A stretch of DNA of 64,000 nt. Origin: SVEL01 sp045123575. Its GTDB lineage: Bacteria; Bacillota; Clostridia; Lachnospirales; Lachnospiraceae. Below are positions 50,170 through 58,674 of the stretch, piece by piece (position 1 is the first letter of the stretch; each line of letters opens with the position of its first letter). The DNA lies in contig JBGVKG010000036.1 in assembly GCA_045123575.1 (NCBI GenBank), forward strand, positions 1 through 64,000, given 5' to 3'. The position numbers and the translations under genes are program-made. The notes below the pieces were generated by a model, which was not told the origin of the DNA, did not search any database, and saw only the letters and a list, made by a program, of their open reading frames with translations.

Positions 50170-51780
50170 CTATACATATTTCTTTAGCGTAGCTCTTATA
50201 GCACCAGGTCCTACTAACATTTCTGCAAGATATCCCACTACCATCTTTGCCATACCAACCTCATATAAATTCACGCCAAATATCTTCTCATCCTCAAGAA
50301 GCGGTCTAATATCCTGCTCTACATCATTTTCACTGCCAAGTGCCAACTTAGATGCATAAACACATACACTATCAAGCAATGGGTCCGGACTAAGTTCAAA
50401 TGTATTACCCTCATCATCCACTCCCATAAGATAACGAATCCATCCCGCAAATACTAAAGGTATCAACTTAAGTTCTTTTACATCCTTATCTGACGAACTC
50501 ATATAATTCTTAATAGTTTCACCAAATCTTATTGCAAGTTTCTGTGATGTATCTGTTGCTATTCTCTGTGGTGTATCTGGCATAAATGGATTAGGAATAC
50601 GTACATTTAATACTGTGTCGATAAATTCCTTAGGATCTAACACTCCCGGATTAACAACTACCGGCAGACCTTCCTTATAACCTATAACCTCAACAAGCTT
50701 CCTTAACTCTGCATCATTCATCTCATCACTTATCTTTTGGTATCCCAATAAGCATCCAAATACGGCCAATGCTGTATGAAGCGGATTAAGACAAGTACAT
50801 ACTTTCATCTTCTCTACCTTATCTACAGTCTCTCTGTCTGTAAACATAAGCCCTGCCTTCTCAAGTTCAGGTCTGCCATTTGGAAACAAATCTTCAATTA
50901 CAAGATACTCACACTCCTCTGCGTTAACAAATGGTGCAACATAAGTATTCTTAGATGTTATAACAGGCTCTAATCCCTCTAAGCCGTCTGCCTTCAATAT
51001 CTCCTCTACTGAAGCATCTGGTCTAGGTGTAATCTTATCAATCATAGACCATGGGAATGACACTTTATTTTTATCTTGTATATATGCCACAAAGCCGTCA
51101 TCAACCAAACCATTTTTATGCCACTCTACCGCATATGCATTTACTGCTGCGTACAGTTTGTCTCCATTATGAGAACAATTATCTGTACTTATCATAGCTA
51201 TCGGTGTAGCTCCCGCCTTATATCTTGTATATAGAAGTGATGCAACCTTACCTATATAGCTAGCTGGTTTCTCTGGTCCTGCTACATAGTCTGCCGAAAC
51301 AGCTGGCAACAACTCACCCTTGGCATTTACCAAGCTATAACCTTTTTCTGTTATAGTAAATGTAGCCATCTGTAGAGAATCCTTCATAAATATTTCTTTC
51401 AATCTTCCATACTCTACATCATTTTCTGAATCTAATATGCAGGACTCTACAATACTACCCACTACTGTTTTCTCTATGCTACCGTCTGCCTTTAATGTAA
51501 CAAGTAATGAATAATCATCATTTGGGCGATACATCTTCTCAATTATCTCATAATCAAAGCCCTCTGCAACCACAAGACCTCTATCTAATACACCTTCATC
51601 CAATAGTCTTTGTACTGCGTTAGCCTGAAATGCTCTAAAGATATTTCCTGCACCAAAATGAATCCAAAAAGGATTTTCCTTTGTAGCTTCAGCCACCTTT
51701 GCTCTGTCATAACTAGGCAACTTATATCCTTTTGTTTCCCACAGGGCCTTATCTTTTAATCCTTCTTCATTTAATCTCAT
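50170..51780 (-). CDS. uxuB: Fructuronate reductase / mannitol dehydrogenase family
   Basis: 536 residues. The Rossmann motif HFGAGNIFRAFQANAVQRLLDEG and the KMKVCTCLNPLHTALAVFGCLLGY segment with the catalytic lysine region belong to the mannitol dehydrogenase family. With UxuA next door it should reduce D-fructuronate to D-mannonate with NADH; tagaturonate reduction (UxaB) is an alternative not supported by a neighbouring uxaA. Confidence 0.93.
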   Translation of the reverse strand: MRLNEEGLKDKALWETKGYKLPSYDRAKVAEATKENPFWIHFGAGNIFRAFQANAVQRLLDEGVLDRGLVVAEGFDYEIIEKMYRPNDDYSLLVTLKADGSIEKTVVGSIVESCILDSENDVEYGRLKEIFMKDSLQMATFTITEKGYSLVNAKGELLPAVSADYVAGPEKPASYIGKVASLLYTRYKAGATPIAMISTDNCSHNGDKLYAAVNAYAVEWHKNGLVDDGFVAYIQDKNKVSFPWSMIDKITPRPDASVEEILKADGLEGLEPVITSKNTYVAPFVNAEECEYLVIEDLFPNGRPELEKAGLMFTDRETVDKVEKMKVCTCLNPLHTALAVFGCLLGYQKISDEMNDAELRKLVEVIGYKEGLPVVVNPGVLDPKEFIDTVLNVRIPNPFMPDTPQRIATDTSQKLAIRFGETIKNYMSSSDKDVKELKLIPLVFAGWIRYLMGVDDEGNTFELSPDPLLDSVCVYASKLALGSENDVEQDIRPLLEDEKIFGVNLYEVGMAKMVVGYLAEMLVGPGAIRATLKKYV

Positions 51781-51803
51781 AGTCGTAAATCCTCCTATAA
51801 CAT

Positions 51804-52877
51804 CTACCCTCTCTTAGCAGACTTATCAATAGCCTCCCACAATCCATTAAGATAGGTTGCTCCTAATGCTCTATCGTATAATCCGTAACCAGGCATTGCT
51901 ACCTCATCCCATATCATTCTTCCATGGTCTGGACGTATAGGGCCGTCAAAACCTATATCATAAAGTGCCTTCATTATCTCATACATATCAAATGTACCAT
52001 CTGATGAAAGATGTGCTGCCTCCTCAAAGTCTGTTGGTGTATTAAACTTCAGGTTACGCACATGAGCAAAATGTATTCTACCCTTAAGAGAACGAATCAT
52101 ATCTGGCAAATCATTATTTATATTTGTGCCATATGAGCCTGAGCAGAATGTTACACCATTATGTGGGTTATCAACCATTTTCATCATTCTATGAATATTT
52201 TCTTTGTTAATAATAATTCTTGGTAAACCAAATACACTCCATGCTGGGTCATCAGGATGAATAGCCATATTAATATCATACTGGTCACATACAGGCATAA
52301 TCTTCTCTAAGAAATATTTAAGATTCTCAAAGAGCTTGTCATCATCTACTTCCTTATACATCTGGAACAATTCCTTAACTCTAGCCATTCTTTCTGGTTC
52401 CCAGCCTGGCATAATAGAACCATTCATATCACCAGCAATCGACTCAAACATCTTCTCTGGGTCAAGTGCATCTACAGCTTCTTGAGTATAAGCAAGCACT
52501 GTGGAACCATCTGGACGCATTCTTGCCAACTCTGTTCGTGTCCAGTCAAATACTGGCATAAAGTTGTAGCACACCATATGGATATCTTCTTCTCCAAGAT
52601 TCTTTAAAGTCTCAATATAATTCTCTATATACTGCTCTCTCTCCGGTGCTCCTGTCTTAATAGCATCATGAATATTTACACTTTCTATACCTGCCACTCT
52701 AAGACCTGCAGCCTCTACTTCTTCCTTCATTGCTCTGATACGTTCTCTAGACCACACCTCTCCTGGCTGTGTATCATACAATGTTGTGATAACTCCTGTT
52801 ACACCTGGAATCTGTCGTATCTGCTTCAATGTCACAGTGTCAAACTTAGCCCCGTACCATCTTAGTGTCATTTCCAT
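51804..52877 (-). CDS. uxuA: Mannonate dehydratase
   Basis: 357 residues. Dehydrates D-mannonate to 2-keto-3-deoxygluconate. MEMTLRWYGAKFDTVTLKQIRQIPGVTGVITTLYD, MAIHPDDPAWSVFGLPRII and RPDHGRMIWDE carry the metal ligands of the TIM-barrel enzyme. ATG 52877 has GAGGT 9 nt upstream; an in-frame TTG at 52883 is too close to it. First gene of the uxuA-uxuB-eda-kdgK-uxaC operon. Confidence 0.97.
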   Translation of the reverse strand: MEMTLRWYGAKFDTVTLKQIRQIPGVTGVITTLYDTQPGEVWSRERIRAMKEEVEAAGLRVAGIESVNIHDAIKTGAPEREQYIENYIETLKNLGEEDIHMVCYNFMPVFDWTRTELARMRPDGSTVLAYTQEAVDALDPEKMFESIAGDMNGSIMPGWEPERMARVKELFQMYKEVDDDKLFENLKYFLEKIMPVCDQYDINMAIHPDDPAWSVFGLPRIIINKENIHRMMKMVDNPHNGVTFCSGSYGTNINNDLPDMIRSLKGRIHFAHVRNLKFNTPTDFEEAAHLSSDGTFDMYEIMKALYDIGFDGPIRPDHGRMIWDEVAMPGYGLYDRALGATYLNGLWEAIDKSAKRG

Positions 52878-52959
52878 TCGCAAATTACCTCTCTTTCTAT
52901 TTTGTTATACTTTGTAATCCATGTAATCATAGATATAATAAAGATTATCACGATAACGC

Positions 52960-52985
52960 ACCAATTCATACCGGTAGAATATGGT
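52960..52985. promoter_or_regulatory. Candidate operator upstream of the uronate operon
   Basis: An imperfect 26-bp palindrome centred on ATACCGGTA: ACCAATTCATACC / GGTAGAATATGGT (9 of 13 positions symmetric). On the minus strand a TATTAT candidate -10 lies about 25 bp closer to uxuA. A GntR- or LacI-type uronate regulator would be expected; none is encoded in the window. Confidence 0.45.
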
Positions 52986-53013
52986 GTTTATGTCATAATA
53001 TAGTACACAAAAC

Positions 53014-53040
53014 AGCTAGTTTTAGCTTAACAAACTAGCT
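53014..53040. terminator. Hairpin between tuf and the uronate operon
   Basis: AGCTAGTTT (53014-53022) pairs with AAACTAGCT (53032-53040), followed on the plus strand by TTTCTC and on the minus strand by GTTTTG. It may be a back-up terminator behind tuf. Confidence 0.5.
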
Positions 53041-53235
53041 TTTCTCTACATTACACGCATCTTTTAAAGCATAAAATTGTACACACTTTTAATGATACCT
53101 ACATTAAAGTAAAAATATACAGATGTTTCAAGATATTAAAAAAGTAAATCTCAATCGCGCGTTAGCATCCCACTACTTCGCAACGAGCCAGGCTCGAAAA
53201 CACATAGCGTTTCCTCGCTCGCGGCAGTCGCCGCT

Positions 53236-53299
53236 TAGATAAACATAAAAAACCCGAGGTGAGAATAAATTCTCCCTCGGGATATTTTATGCTTATCTA
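53236..53299 (-). terminator. tuf terminator
   Basis: CCCGAGG-T-GAGAAT-AA-ATTCTC-CCTCGGG (53253-53281), followed on the minus strand by TTTTTTATG. The stem continues outward with CATAAA/TTTATG and TAGATAA/TTATCTA, and further CAACGAGCC (53181-53189) can pair with GGCTCGTTG (53303-53311), so the whole 3' region from 53161 to 53316 can fold on itself. Confidence 0.92.
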
Positions 53300-53323
53300 G
53301 TTGGCTCGTTGCTAACTCGAATA

Positions 53324-54517
53324 TTAGTCAAGAACCTTAGCTACCTTACCAGAACCTACTGTTCTACCACCCTCACGGATAGCGAAACCAAGACCCTGCT
53401 CCATAGCGATTGGGTGGATGAGCTCGATTGTCATCTCTACGTTATCGCCAGGCATACACATCTCTGTGCCAGCTGGTAACTCACAAACACCTGTAACGTC
53501 TGTTGTTCTGAAGTAGAACTGTGGACGGTAGTTGTTGAAGAATGGAGTATGACGTCCACCTTCGTCCTTTGTTAATACGTAAACCTGAGCTGTAAACTTC
53601 TTATGGCATGTTACAGAACCTGGCTTAGCAAGAACCTGTCCTCTTTCGATATCTGTTCTCTGAACACCTCTAAGAAGAGCACCGATGTTATCACCAGCCT
53701 GAGCCTCATCAAGAAGCTTTCTGAACATCTCGATACCTGTTACAACAGTCTTACGAACGTCTTCCTTAATACCAAGGATTTCAACTTCATCGTTAAGGTG
53801 AAGTGTTCCTCTCTCTACTCTACCTGTAGCAACTGTACCACGACCTGTGATTGTGAATACGTCCTCTACTGGCATAAGGAAAGGCTTATCTGTATCTCTC
53901 TCTGGATCTGGAATCCATGAATCTACTGCATCGAAGAGCTCGAGGATCTTCTCGCCCCACTCGCTTGAAGGATCTTCAAGAGCCTTAAGAGCTGAACCCT
54001 GGATGATTGGTGTATCATCGCCTGGGAACTCGTACTCATTTAATAACTCTCTGATATCCATCTCTACTAACTCGAGAAGCTCTGGATCATCAACCATATC
54101 ACACTTGTTCATGAATACTACGATGTAAGGTACACCTACCTGACGAGAAAGGAGGATGTGCTCCTTTGTCTGAGCCATAACACCATCTGTAGCAGCAACA
54201 ACGAGGATAGCACCATCCATCTGAGCTGCACCTGTGATCATGTTCTTAACGTAGTCAGCATGTCCTGGACAGTCTACGTGTGCGTAGTGTCTAGCCTTTG
54301 ACTCGTACTCAACGTGAGCTGTAGAGATTGTGATACCTCTTTCTCTCTCTTCTGGAGCCTTATCGATGTTCTCGAATGCAACAGCCTCACCTGTACCAAG
54401 TCTCTCATGAAGAGTCTTTGTGATAGCAGCTGTTAATGTAGTCTTACCGTGATCTACGTGACCGATTGTACCAATGTTACAATGTGGTTTGTTTCTTTCA
54501 AACTTAGCCTTTGCCAT
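53324..54517 (-). CDS. tuf: Elongation factor Tu
   Basis: 397 residues, complete. G1 GHVDHGKT, G2 region RGITISTAHVEY, G3 DCPGHADY, G4 NKCD and the domain 2-3 parts ending EGGRTVGSGKVAKVLD. Delivers aminoacyl-tRNA to the ribosome. It has its own promoter within the 181-bp gap after fusA and a strong terminator. Confidence 0.99.
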   Translation of the reverse strand: MAKAKFERNKPHCNIGTIGHVDHGKTTLTAAITKTLHERLGTGEAVAFENIDKAPEERERGITISTAHVEYESKARHYAHVDCPGHADYVKNMITGAAQMDGAILVVAATDGVMAQTKEHILLSRQVGVPYIVVFMNKCDMVDDPELLELVEMDIRELLNEYEFPGDDTPIIQGSALKALEDPSSEWGEKILELFDAVDSWIPDPERDTDKPFLMPVEDVFTITGRGTVATGRVERGTLHLNDEVEILGIKEDVRKTVVTGIEMFRKLLDEAQAGDNIGALLRGVQRTDIERGQVLAKPGSVTCHKKFTAQVYVLTKDEGGRHTPFFNNYRPQFYFRTTDVTGVCELPAGTEMCMPGDNVEMTIELIHPIAMEQGLGFAIREGGRTVGSGKVAKVLD

Positions 54518-54647
54518 TTTAAATGACCTCCTAAAAAAATTATTTTTTATGATTGATTGAAGTTGATTTACAACTACAACCTAATATATAAGCTAGCCTT
54601 AGAGGCAGGGTATTCCTACCCCTAGGCTCTAATAACGGCTATATATG

Positions 54648-54676
54648 ATTATATTGCATAATAATCACATTTTCAA
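54648..54676 (-). promoter_or_regulatory. tuf promoter
   Basis: Minus strand TTGAAA (54676-54671), 17 bp, TATAAT (54653-54648). Between it and tuf the RNA can form AGCCT...AGGCT enclosing GGGTA-TTCC-TACCC (about 54594-54628), a leader hairpin. Confidence 0.7.
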
Positions 54677-54698
54677 GCACATTTTTTATTAATTAAAG

Positions 54699-56816
54699 TT
54701 ATTTTGCTCTTGCAGCAACAACCTTATCCTGAACGTTCTTTGGAGCTGTCTCATACTTCTCGAAGAACATAGAGTAGTTACCACGACCCTGTGTATCTGA
54801 ACGGAGTACTGTAGCATATCCGAACATTTCAGCAAGTGGAACGTAAGCCTTAACGATCTTACCACCACCGATATCATCCATGCTCTCGATACGTCCACGA
54901 CGAGAGTTAAGACCACCGATAACGTTACCCATGTACTCTTCTGGCATTGTTACTTCAACCTTCATAATAGGCTCAAGGATAACTGGAGATGCCTTCTGCA
55001 TAGCATCCTTAAACGCCATAGAACCAGCGATGTGGAATGCCATTTCTGATGAGTCTACCTCATGGTATGAACCATCGTATACGATAGCATGTACACCAAC
55101 AACTGGGAATCCAGCAAGGATACCTGACTGTGTAGCTTCTTCGATACCTGCACCAACTGCTGGGATGTATTCCTTAGGAATAGAACCACCAACAACCTCT
55201 GAATCAAACTTGAATAACTCTTCACCATTTGCATCCATTGGCTCGAAACGTACCTTACAGTGACCGTACTGACCACGACCACCTGACTGCTTAGCATACT
55301 TGCTGTCTACTTCTACAGTCTTTGTAAGAGCCTCTCTATAAGCAACCTGAGGAGCACCTACGTTAGCCTCAACCTTAAATTCACGAAGAAGTCTATCAAC
55401 GATGATATCAAGGTGGAGCTCACCCATACCAGCGATGATTGTCTGACCTGTCTCCTTATCTGTATGAGCTCTGAATGTAGGATCTTCTTCAGCAAGCTTT
55501 GCTAAAGCTTCACCCATCTTACCCTGAGCATCCTTTGTCTTAGGCTCGATAGCGAGCTCGATAACTGGCTCTGGGAACTCCATAGACTCAAGAATTACAG
55601 GATGCTGCTCATCACAGATTGTATCACCTGTTGCTGTAACCTTAAGACCTACTGCAGCAGCGATATCTCCTGCGTAAACCTTGTCAATTTCTGTTCTGTT
55701 GTTAGCGTGCATCTGAAGGATACGGCCAACTCTTTCTTTCTTACCCTTTGTTGAGTTAAGTACATATGAACCTGCGTTTAATGTACCAGCATATACTCTA
55801 AAGAATGCTAACTTACCAACGAATGGGTCTGTCATAATCTTGAATGCTAAAGCAGAGAATGGTGCATCATCTGTAGATGATACCTTTATTGCATTTCCAT
55901 CCATATCCTGTCCCTCGATATCAGGAACATCTGTAGGAGCTGGCATGAATTCAAGAACTGCATCAAGAAGCTTCTGAACGCCCTTGTTCTTATAAGCTGT
56001 ACCACAAAGACATGGAATAGCCTCACCTGCGATAGTACCCTTTCTTAAAGCAGCCTTAAGCTCTGCAACTGTAATCTCTTCGCCTTCAAGATACTTCATC
56101 ATGACATCCTCGTCTAATTCAGCACACTGCTCAACGAGTTTCTCATGATACTCCTCTGCCTGATCCTTAAGATCAGCTGGGATCTCTCCAACTGTTATAT
56201 CATCACCTTTATCATTGTTAAAGATGTATGCCTGCATCTCGAATAAGTCTATGATACCCTTGAATGTATCTTCCTTACCGATTGGAATCTGGATAAGGAC
56301 TGGGTTCTTAGAAAGCTTTGTAATAAGCTGGTTGCATGATCCGAAGAAATCTGCACCCATCTTATCCATCTTATTCATGAAAGCCATACGTGGAACGCCA
56401 TACTTATCAGCCTGACGCCATACGTTTTCTGACTGTGGTTCAACACCGTTCTGAGCATCGAATACACCAACAGCACCATCAAGTACTCTAAGCGAACGCT
56501 CAACTTCTACTGTGAAGTCTACGTGTCCTGGTGTATCAATGATATTGATACGATGTTCTGGAGCTCCAGCTTTCTTCTTACCATTTTCTTCAAGTGTCCA
56601 ATGACAAGTAGTAGCAGCTGAAGTAATTGTGATACCTCTCTCCTGCTCCTGGGCCATCCAGTCCATAGTAGCAGTACCTTCATGAGTATCACCAATTTTA
56701 TGATTAACACCAGTATAGAATAAAATACGCTCTGATAATGTTGTCTTACCAGCATCAATATGAGCCATAATACCTATATTTCTGGTTCTCTCTAATGGAT
56801 ATTCTCTTCCAGCCAT
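54699..56816 (-). CDS. fusA: Elongation factor G
   Basis: 705 residues. G1 AHIDAGKTTLSERIL, G3 DTPGHVDF, G4 NKMDKMGAD, domain II-V with GQYGHCKVRFEP and YMGNVIGGLNSRRGRIE. Drives translocation and, with RRF, ribosome recycling. Follows rpsG by 45 bp. Confidence 0.99.
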   Translation of the reverse strand: MAGREYPLERTRNIGIMAHIDAGKTTLSERILFYTGVNHKIGDTHEGTATMDWMAQEQERGITITSAATTCHWTLEENGKKKAGAPEHRINIIDTPGHVDFTVEVERSLRVLDGAVGVFDAQNGVEPQSENVWRQADKYGVPRMAFMNKMDKMGADFFGSCNQLITKLSKNPVLIQIPIGKEDTFKGIIDLFEMQAYIFNNDKGDDITVGEIPADLKDQAEEYHEKLVEQCAELDEDVMMKYLEGEEITVAELKAALRKGTIAGEAIPCLCGTAYKNKGVQKLLDAVLEFMPAPTDVPDIEGQDMDGNAIKVSSTDDAPFSALAFKIMTDPFVGKLAFFRVYAGTLNAGSYVLNSTKGKKERVGRILQMHANNRTEIDKVYAGDIAAAVGLKVTATGDTICDEQHPVILESMEFPEPVIELAIEPKTKDAQGKMGEALAKLAEEDPTFRAHTDKETGQTIIAGMGELHLDIIVDRLLREFKVEANVGAPQVAYREALTKTVEVDSKYAKQSGGRGQYGHCKVRFEPMDANGEELFKFDSEVVGGSIPKEYIPAVGAGIEEATQSGILAGFPVVGVHAIVYDGSYHEVDSSEMAFHIAGSMAFKDAMQKASPVILEPIMKVEVTMPEEYMGNVIGGLNSRRGRIESMDDIGGGKIVKAYVPLAEMFGYATVLRSDTQGRGNYSMFFEKYETAPKNVQDKVVAARAK

Positions 56817-56861
56817 GGTTTATCTCCTTTTATTTTTTAAAAACAGTAGTCTAACCTACGA

Positions 56862-57332
56862 TTAGAATCTGTAATGAGCAAATGCCTTATTAGCCTCTGC
56901 CATCTTATGCATATCTTCTTTTCTCTTAACTGCTGATCCAGTATTGTTAGAAGCGTCCATAATCTCGCCTGCTAACTTATCTTCCATTGTCTTCTCGCCT
57001 CTCTTGCGTGAAAACATTGTTAACCAACGAAGAGCTAAAGCCTGTCTTCTCTCTGGTCTAACCTCGATAGGTACCTGGTATGTTGCACCACCGATACGTC
57101 TAGCCTTAACCTCAAGCTGTGGCATAATGTTGTTTAAAGCCTCATCGAAAACTTCCATAGCGGCCTTTCCACTCTTCTCCTCAACCTTTGCTAATGCTCC
57201 ATAAACGATCTTCTGTGCTACACCTCTCTTACCATCAAGCATAATGTTGTTGATAAGCTTAGTAACTACCTTATTATTGTATAATGGATCTGCTAATACT
57301 TCTCTTTTCTGAGTATGTCCTTTACGTGGCAC
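56862..57332 (-). CDS. rpsG: 30S ribosomal protein S7
   Basis: 156 residues: MPRKGHTQKREVLADPLYNNKVVTKLINNIMLDGKRGVAQKIVYGAL, QVPIEVRPERRQALALRWLT and SGSAVKRKEDMHKMAEANKAFAHYRF-like C-terminus. Initiates assembly of the 30S head. Confidence 0.99.
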   Translation of the reverse strand: MPRKGHTQKREVLADPLYNNKVVTKLINNIMLDGKRGVAQKIVYGALAKVEEKSGKAAMEVFDEALNNIMPQLEVKARRIGGATYQVPIEVRPERRQALALRWLTMFSRKRGEKTMEDKLAGEIMDASNNTGSAVKRKEDMHKMAEANKAFAHYRF

Positions 57333-57360
57333 GGTTCTTCCCTCCTTAATAATTTATTGT

Positions 57361-57384
57361 GTTTTGACGGTTTCCCGTCAAAAC
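57361..57384 (-). other. Perfect hairpin between rpsL and rpsG
   Basis: On the minus strand GUUUUGACGG-GAAA-CCGUCAAAAC: a 10-bp stem capped by a GNRA tetraloop, with no T-run. It sits 28 bp before rpsG. A stable mRNA fold, possible processing or binding site. Confidence 0.7.
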
Positions 57385-57505
57385 TATTAGATCAACGGTA
57401 CTCACTTTTAGATTGTGTTCGCGCTCGGTAAGAATCTTGTTTTATACAAAAACACTATCTCTAATCCGGCACATTTCATTCAACCTATATTATTTTACTA
57501 TTGCT

Positions 57506-57925
57506 CTATTTAGCGTCCTTTGGTCTCTTAGCGCCGTATTTAGAACGAGCCTGACGTCTCTTAGCAACACCTGCTGTATCAAGTGTACCTCTGATGATAT
57601 GGTATCTTGTACCTGGAAGGTCCTTTACTCTTCCTCCTCTGATAAGAACAACGCTATGCTCCTGAAGGTTGTGACCCTCACCTGGGATGTAGCTTGTTAC
57701 TTCGATACCATTAGAAAGACGTACTCTGGCGATCTTTCTAAGAGCTGAGTTAGGCTTCTTAGGTGTAGCTGTCTTAACAGCTGTACAAACACCTCTCTTC
57801 TGAGGAGCTGCAACATCAACAGACTCCTTTCTTAAAGAGTTGTAGCTCTTTAAAAGTGCAGGTGCAGTAGACTTCTTTACTGTTGTCTGTCTTCCCTTTC
57901 TTACTAACTGGTTAAATGTAGGCAT
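57506..57925 (-). CDS. rpsL: 30S ribosomal protein S12
   Basis: 139 residues. [24 protein letters not shown], the decoding-centre loop [21 protein letters not shown]-type (here [13 protein letters not shown]) and [33 protein letters not shown] with the streptomycin-site lysines KPNS and GRVKDLPG. First gene of the str operon, separated from rpoC by four unrelated genes and the foldback element. Confidence 0.99.
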   Translation of the reverse strand: [139 protein letters not shown]

Positions 57926-58011
57926 TCTTTTTCACCTCCTGATTAGAAATAATGTAAATAGTTATTTTTTTCGTGCATCAAAAGAACATGCCTTTTTTCG
58001 CACGCTTTCTC

Positions 58012-58040
58012 ATTATACGCACACTGTCAACCATTGTCAA
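58012..58040 (-). promoter_or_regulatory. str-operon promoter
   Basis: Minus strand TTGACA (58040-58035), 17 bp, TATAAT (58017-58012): perfect consensus. A second TTGACA lies inside the spacer. The leader of about 80 nt contains a CGTGC/GCACG stem followed by a run of A. Confidence 0.85.
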
Positions 58041-58064
58041 GCACTTTTTCCACAATAAAATGTA

Positions 58065-58674
58065 TATAATTCACATTATCGGAAGGTTGAATATTTTTGT
58101 TCAATCTTCCTTTCTTTATGCCCTCATATATCTAATATCATTGACCACAAGGCTGTTCATATATATTTTGAAGCCTTGAGAGGTTCCGCGAGTTTTCTTA
58201 TATGCCGTTTTTCAAATTAGTTGTTTGCCTTTTATCGAGGCAGACAGCTAGTCAGAGATGTTTGTGTAGTGAGTACAGCTGTTTCGATTTTCTATTTTCA
58301 TTCACCCCACGACACAAAATGCTTATCACAAGTCGCCTGCCTGCAGAACTCCTTGCTCGCCCTATTATTAAGGGGCGAGCTTCGTCAAACAGCTTCGGCA
58401 GGCGGCATTATTTGTGTCGTGGGGTGATGAAAACTTAACGAAAATCTGTAATGCTGTACTCATCTACACAAATCATCTTCTGACGCAGCTGTTCTGACAT
58501 ATAAAAGGCAAACGTGAATAAACTTTTTGAAAAACGGCATTTAGAAAACTCTGGGTTCTCGAAAACAGCTTCAAAAATATATATGAATAGCCTGTGGTCT
58601 GGTATTTATAAATAAGGGCATAAAAAAGGAAGATTGTTTTATATAAAGCAACCTTCCGATAATGTGAATTATAT
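58065..58674. repeat. 610-bp imperfect foldback element
   Basis: The two halves are inverted copies of each other over about 290 bp, meeting at GCTCGCCC (58355-58362) and GGGCGAGC (58373-58380). The ends are TATAATTCACATTATC (58065-58080) and its exact complement (58659-58674). Shared blocks on both arms, in mirrored order, include GGAAGGTTG...CAATCTTCCTTT, TTTATGCCCT, CATATATATTTT, ATGCCGTTTTTCAAA, GTTTGCCTTTTAT, TTTGTGTAG, GAGTACAGC, CACCCCACGACACAAA and CGCCTGCC. Each end carries its own terminator-like hairpin pointing inward. No open frame of substance. The right end supplies the stop codon region of the YitT gene. Confidence 0.88.

Noticed and set aside
53014..53040. Terminator of a plus-strand gene
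   Set aside because: No plus-strand gene lies upstream; kept only as a possible back-up terminator for tuf.
53190..53225. Seventh copy of the stem-in-stem RNA element (contains GAGGAAA)
   Set aside because: The outer and inner pairings do not match the E1-E6 plan; it is part of the extended tuf 3' fold.
58202..58438. Small plus-strand open frames inside the foldback element
   Set aside because: They follow the inverted repeat symmetry, differ between arms, and show no start signal or protein-like conservation between the arms.
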